This document shows, one piece after another, positions 63,949 to 64,000 of a stretch of 64,000 bases of DNA. Numbering within the stretch: position 1 is the first letter of the stretch; every line of letters starts with the position of its first letter. This DNA is from Gammaproteobacteria bacterium (GTDB lineage Bacteria > Pseudomonadota > Gammaproteobacteria > Pseudomonadales > Pseudohongiellaceae): the NCBI GenBank assembly GCA_030654835.1, contig JAURWS010000029.1:25705-89704 (forward strand), in the 5' to 3' direction. A program made the position numbers and the translations under genes. A model generated the notes under the pieces. That model did no database searches. It had not been told where the DNA came from and worked only from the letters and a program-made list of their open reading frames with translations.

Positions 63949-64000
63949 TGCGCAAATGAATTATCAATAGCAAGAATTTCATGCAGTGCCTGCTCTTGCT

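Noticed and set aside
1..64000. Search for rRNA, tRNA, CRISPR arrays, prophage or integrase genes, and att sites
   Set aside because: None recognised by eye. Only the decayed IS4 element was found as mobile DNA; a dedicated RNA search could still find a small RNA.

Overview
The window is a chromosomal segment from a Gram-negative bacterium, most likely an aquatic gammaproteobacterium. The evidence is an ETF-ubiquinone oxidoreductase, OmpA and porin barrels, a TonB-dependent receptor, long PstC/PstA permeases of the marine gammaproteobacterial type, an MshM/ExeA-type ATPase and UbiC. Assignment below class level is a guess. No rRNA, tRNA or CRISPR array was seen. Genes are dense, with many 4-nt overlaps.

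Region 1 (1-25,700) is mostly lipid and CoA metabolism: a truncated luciferase-like oxidoreductase, an acyl-CoA synthetase, ETF-QO, an ACAD10/11-type acyl-CoA dehydrogenase, two short-chain dehydrogenases, a CurA-like reductase, two CaiB/BaiF CoA-transferases, a nitroreductase, a class C beta-lactamase-like hydrolase and a class III aminotransferase. Interleaved are a three-gene cluster of exported proteins of unknown role (3,579-7,845), a DegQ/DegP protease divergent from a ToxR/CadC-type regulator, a 64-residue DnaJ-type zinc-finger protein, and chorismate lyase.

Region 2 (25,773-45,374) is the centrepiece, a phosphate-starvation locus. It holds phoB-phoR, pstS, pstC-pstA-pstB-phoU, ppk1 and a short ppx, plus three outer-membrane or exported genes: a 591-residue secreted protein with a likely beta-helix, an 850-residue TonB-dependent receptor, and a porin. 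Six promoters carry 7-nt Pho half-sites spaced every 11 nt, followed exactly 10 nt later by a -10 hexamer. They precede the secreted protein (five tandem half-sites), the receptor, phoB, the porin, pstC and pstS. I infer that the secreted protein and receptor form a PhoB-controlled uptake module for phosphate or a phosphorus compound, alongside a Pho-induced porin and the Pst transporter.

Region 3 (45,881-60,953) holds an ArnT-like glycosyltransferase with an extra C-terminal domain, a methyl-accepting chemotaxis protein, a large 7TM-DISM hybrid histidine kinase, an ExeA/MshM-type ATPase, cysE, an EAL-GGDEF protein, a SUMF1-fold protein lacking the catalytic cysteine pair, and an RnfD/NqrB-like membrane protein fused to a Sel1-like tail.

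Region 4 (61,068-64,000) holds a decayed IS4-family element with two frameshifts and a lost catalytic aspartate, then a cytochrome c' and a membrane-anchored dihaem cytochrome c on opposite strands.
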